A stretch of DNA of 64,000 nucleotides from an uncultured Anaerolineaceae bacterium. GTDB lineage: Bacteria > Chloroflexota > Anaerolineae > Anaerolineales > Anaerolineaceae. Shown here piece after piece: positions 63,716 through 64,000 of the stretch (positions are counted from its first letter, which is position 1; each line of letters begins with the position of its first letter). The notes beneath the pieces are model-generated. The model did no database searches. It saw nothing but the letters and a program-made list of their open reading frames with translations, and was not told the DNA's origin. The stretch spans positions 79,071 to 143,070 of the forward strand of contig CAKMKJ010000002.1 of assembly GCA_927443345.1 (NCBI GenBank), in the 5' to 3' direction. The translations under genes were made by a program, and so were the position numbers.

Positions 63716-64000
63716 TTTTCCTCTTTATCTACCGCGATAGACTCTGCATTTACTTCGCTTGAACCAAATGTGGCTAATATTTTAGAAAATCCCAGCCCCT
63801 CGCGGATTAAAGCCCAGATACCGAATATCGCAGAAAATGTAAATGCAAGTAGATGCAATATGATGGCGTACGCCAGTGCAGTACTGGTTTGTCCACCTAA
63901 TATGGCAATTGCAGCCACAAAGGAGGCTTCATACACACCTAACGCTGAGGGTGCTGATGGGATGGCCACACCCAACGCCATAACCCCCGTGAGAAAAATA
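63712..64000 (-). CDS. Flippase-like membrane protein (LPG synthase TM / UPF0104), C-terminal fragment
   Basis: The reading frame is open to the right edge; only the last 95 residues are inside. The visible part has the motif ALGVAIPSAPSALGVYEASF, two membrane segments, and a polar charged tail. This matches the C-terminal end of the lysylphosphatidylglycerol synthase membrane domain family, also called UPF0104 or flippase-like proteins. These often lie beside polyprenyl-linked glycan genes. Four-base overlap with the epimerase ATG indicates one operon. Confidence 0.8.
   Translation of the reverse strand, partial: IFLTGVMALGVAIPSAPSALGVYEASFVAAIAILGGQTSTALAYAIILHLLAFTFSAIFGIWALIREGLGFSKILATFGSSEVNAESIAVDKEEK

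Noticed and set aside
1..64000. Mobile elements, CRISPR arrays, tRNA and rRNA genes
   Set aside because: No transposase or integrase frames, no spaced direct repeats, and no cloverleaf-like or rRNA-like stretches were recognised in any intergenic region.

Overview
The window looks like chromosomal housekeeping and accessory DNA from a bacterium of the Chloroflexota, most likely class Anaerolineae. The indication is taxonomic by content: a locus of hydrophobic proteins carrying the YYYxG motif (the Chlor_Arch_YYY/DUF2298 family, found mainly in Chloroflexota and Archaea), the Thr/Pro/Ala-rich linker after the lipobox of the sugar-binding lipoprotein, and a nucleoside kinase with a ThrRS-like N-terminus. 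No database search was possible, so the assignment is an inference. There are no transposases, integrases, CRISPR arrays, tRNA or rRNA genes that I can recognise, and no stretch over 300 bases without a gene.

Layout. 1-5.7 kb: chromosome maintenance and RNA processing (smc, cut by the left edge; rnc; scpA) with threonine synthase. 5.7-16 kb: an unknown protein with an aldo/keto reductase, a zinc-ribbon protein, mutS, then a minus-strand run fmt - panE - neopullulanase-like GH13 - membrane protein, divergent from a small HEPN-like protein and a glutaredoxin. 15.7-19 kb: a small membrane protein, an ECF sigma factor and a subtilase with about eleven membrane helices. 19-26.7 kb: a monoacylglycerol-lipase-like hydrolase, a serine hydroxymethyltransferase-GcvT fusion behind an attenuator-like leader, a class I aminotransferase, and a nucleoside kinase. 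26.7-36 kb: a maltodextrin-type uptake and degradation locus (LacI regulator, binding lipoprotein, two permease pairs, secreted alpha-amylase); one of its permeases is fused to a GT-C glycosyltransferase-like domain. No transport ATPase is present. 36-39.4 kb: a LipM-like octanoyltransferase, SanA/YdcF-like protein, HD-domain protein, and a TIM-barrel protein with an NTF2-like C-terminus. 39.4-51 kb: gyrA/parC, rpoC (without rpoB beside it), a large sensor kinase, and a C69 peptidase. 51-64 kb: cmk and a tight minus-strand run of envelope genes (flippase-like protein, sugar-nucleotide epimerase, GT4, a 1791-residue GT-C/YYY fusion, a second YYY protein, a PMT-like protein).

How the genes work together. 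The SHMT-GcvT fusion and the LipM-like enzyme both serve glycine cleavage and one-carbon metabolism; fmt also uses a folate formyl donor. The GH13 lipoprotein outside the cell, the ABC importer and the cytoplasmic neopullulanase-like enzyme form a plausible alpha-glucan pathway. The 51-64 kb run makes sense as assembly of an envelope or secreted glycan: NDP-sugar epimerase, cytoplasmic GT4, flippase-like protein, and GT-C-type membrane enzymes.

The most interesting observations are the YYY envelope-glycan locus with its very long fusion protein, the glycosyltransferase-permease fusion, the SHMT-GcvT fusion with its leader attenuator, and a recurring promoter layout in which a -10 hexamer ends six or seven bases before the start codon, predicting leaderless mRNAs for at least five genes.
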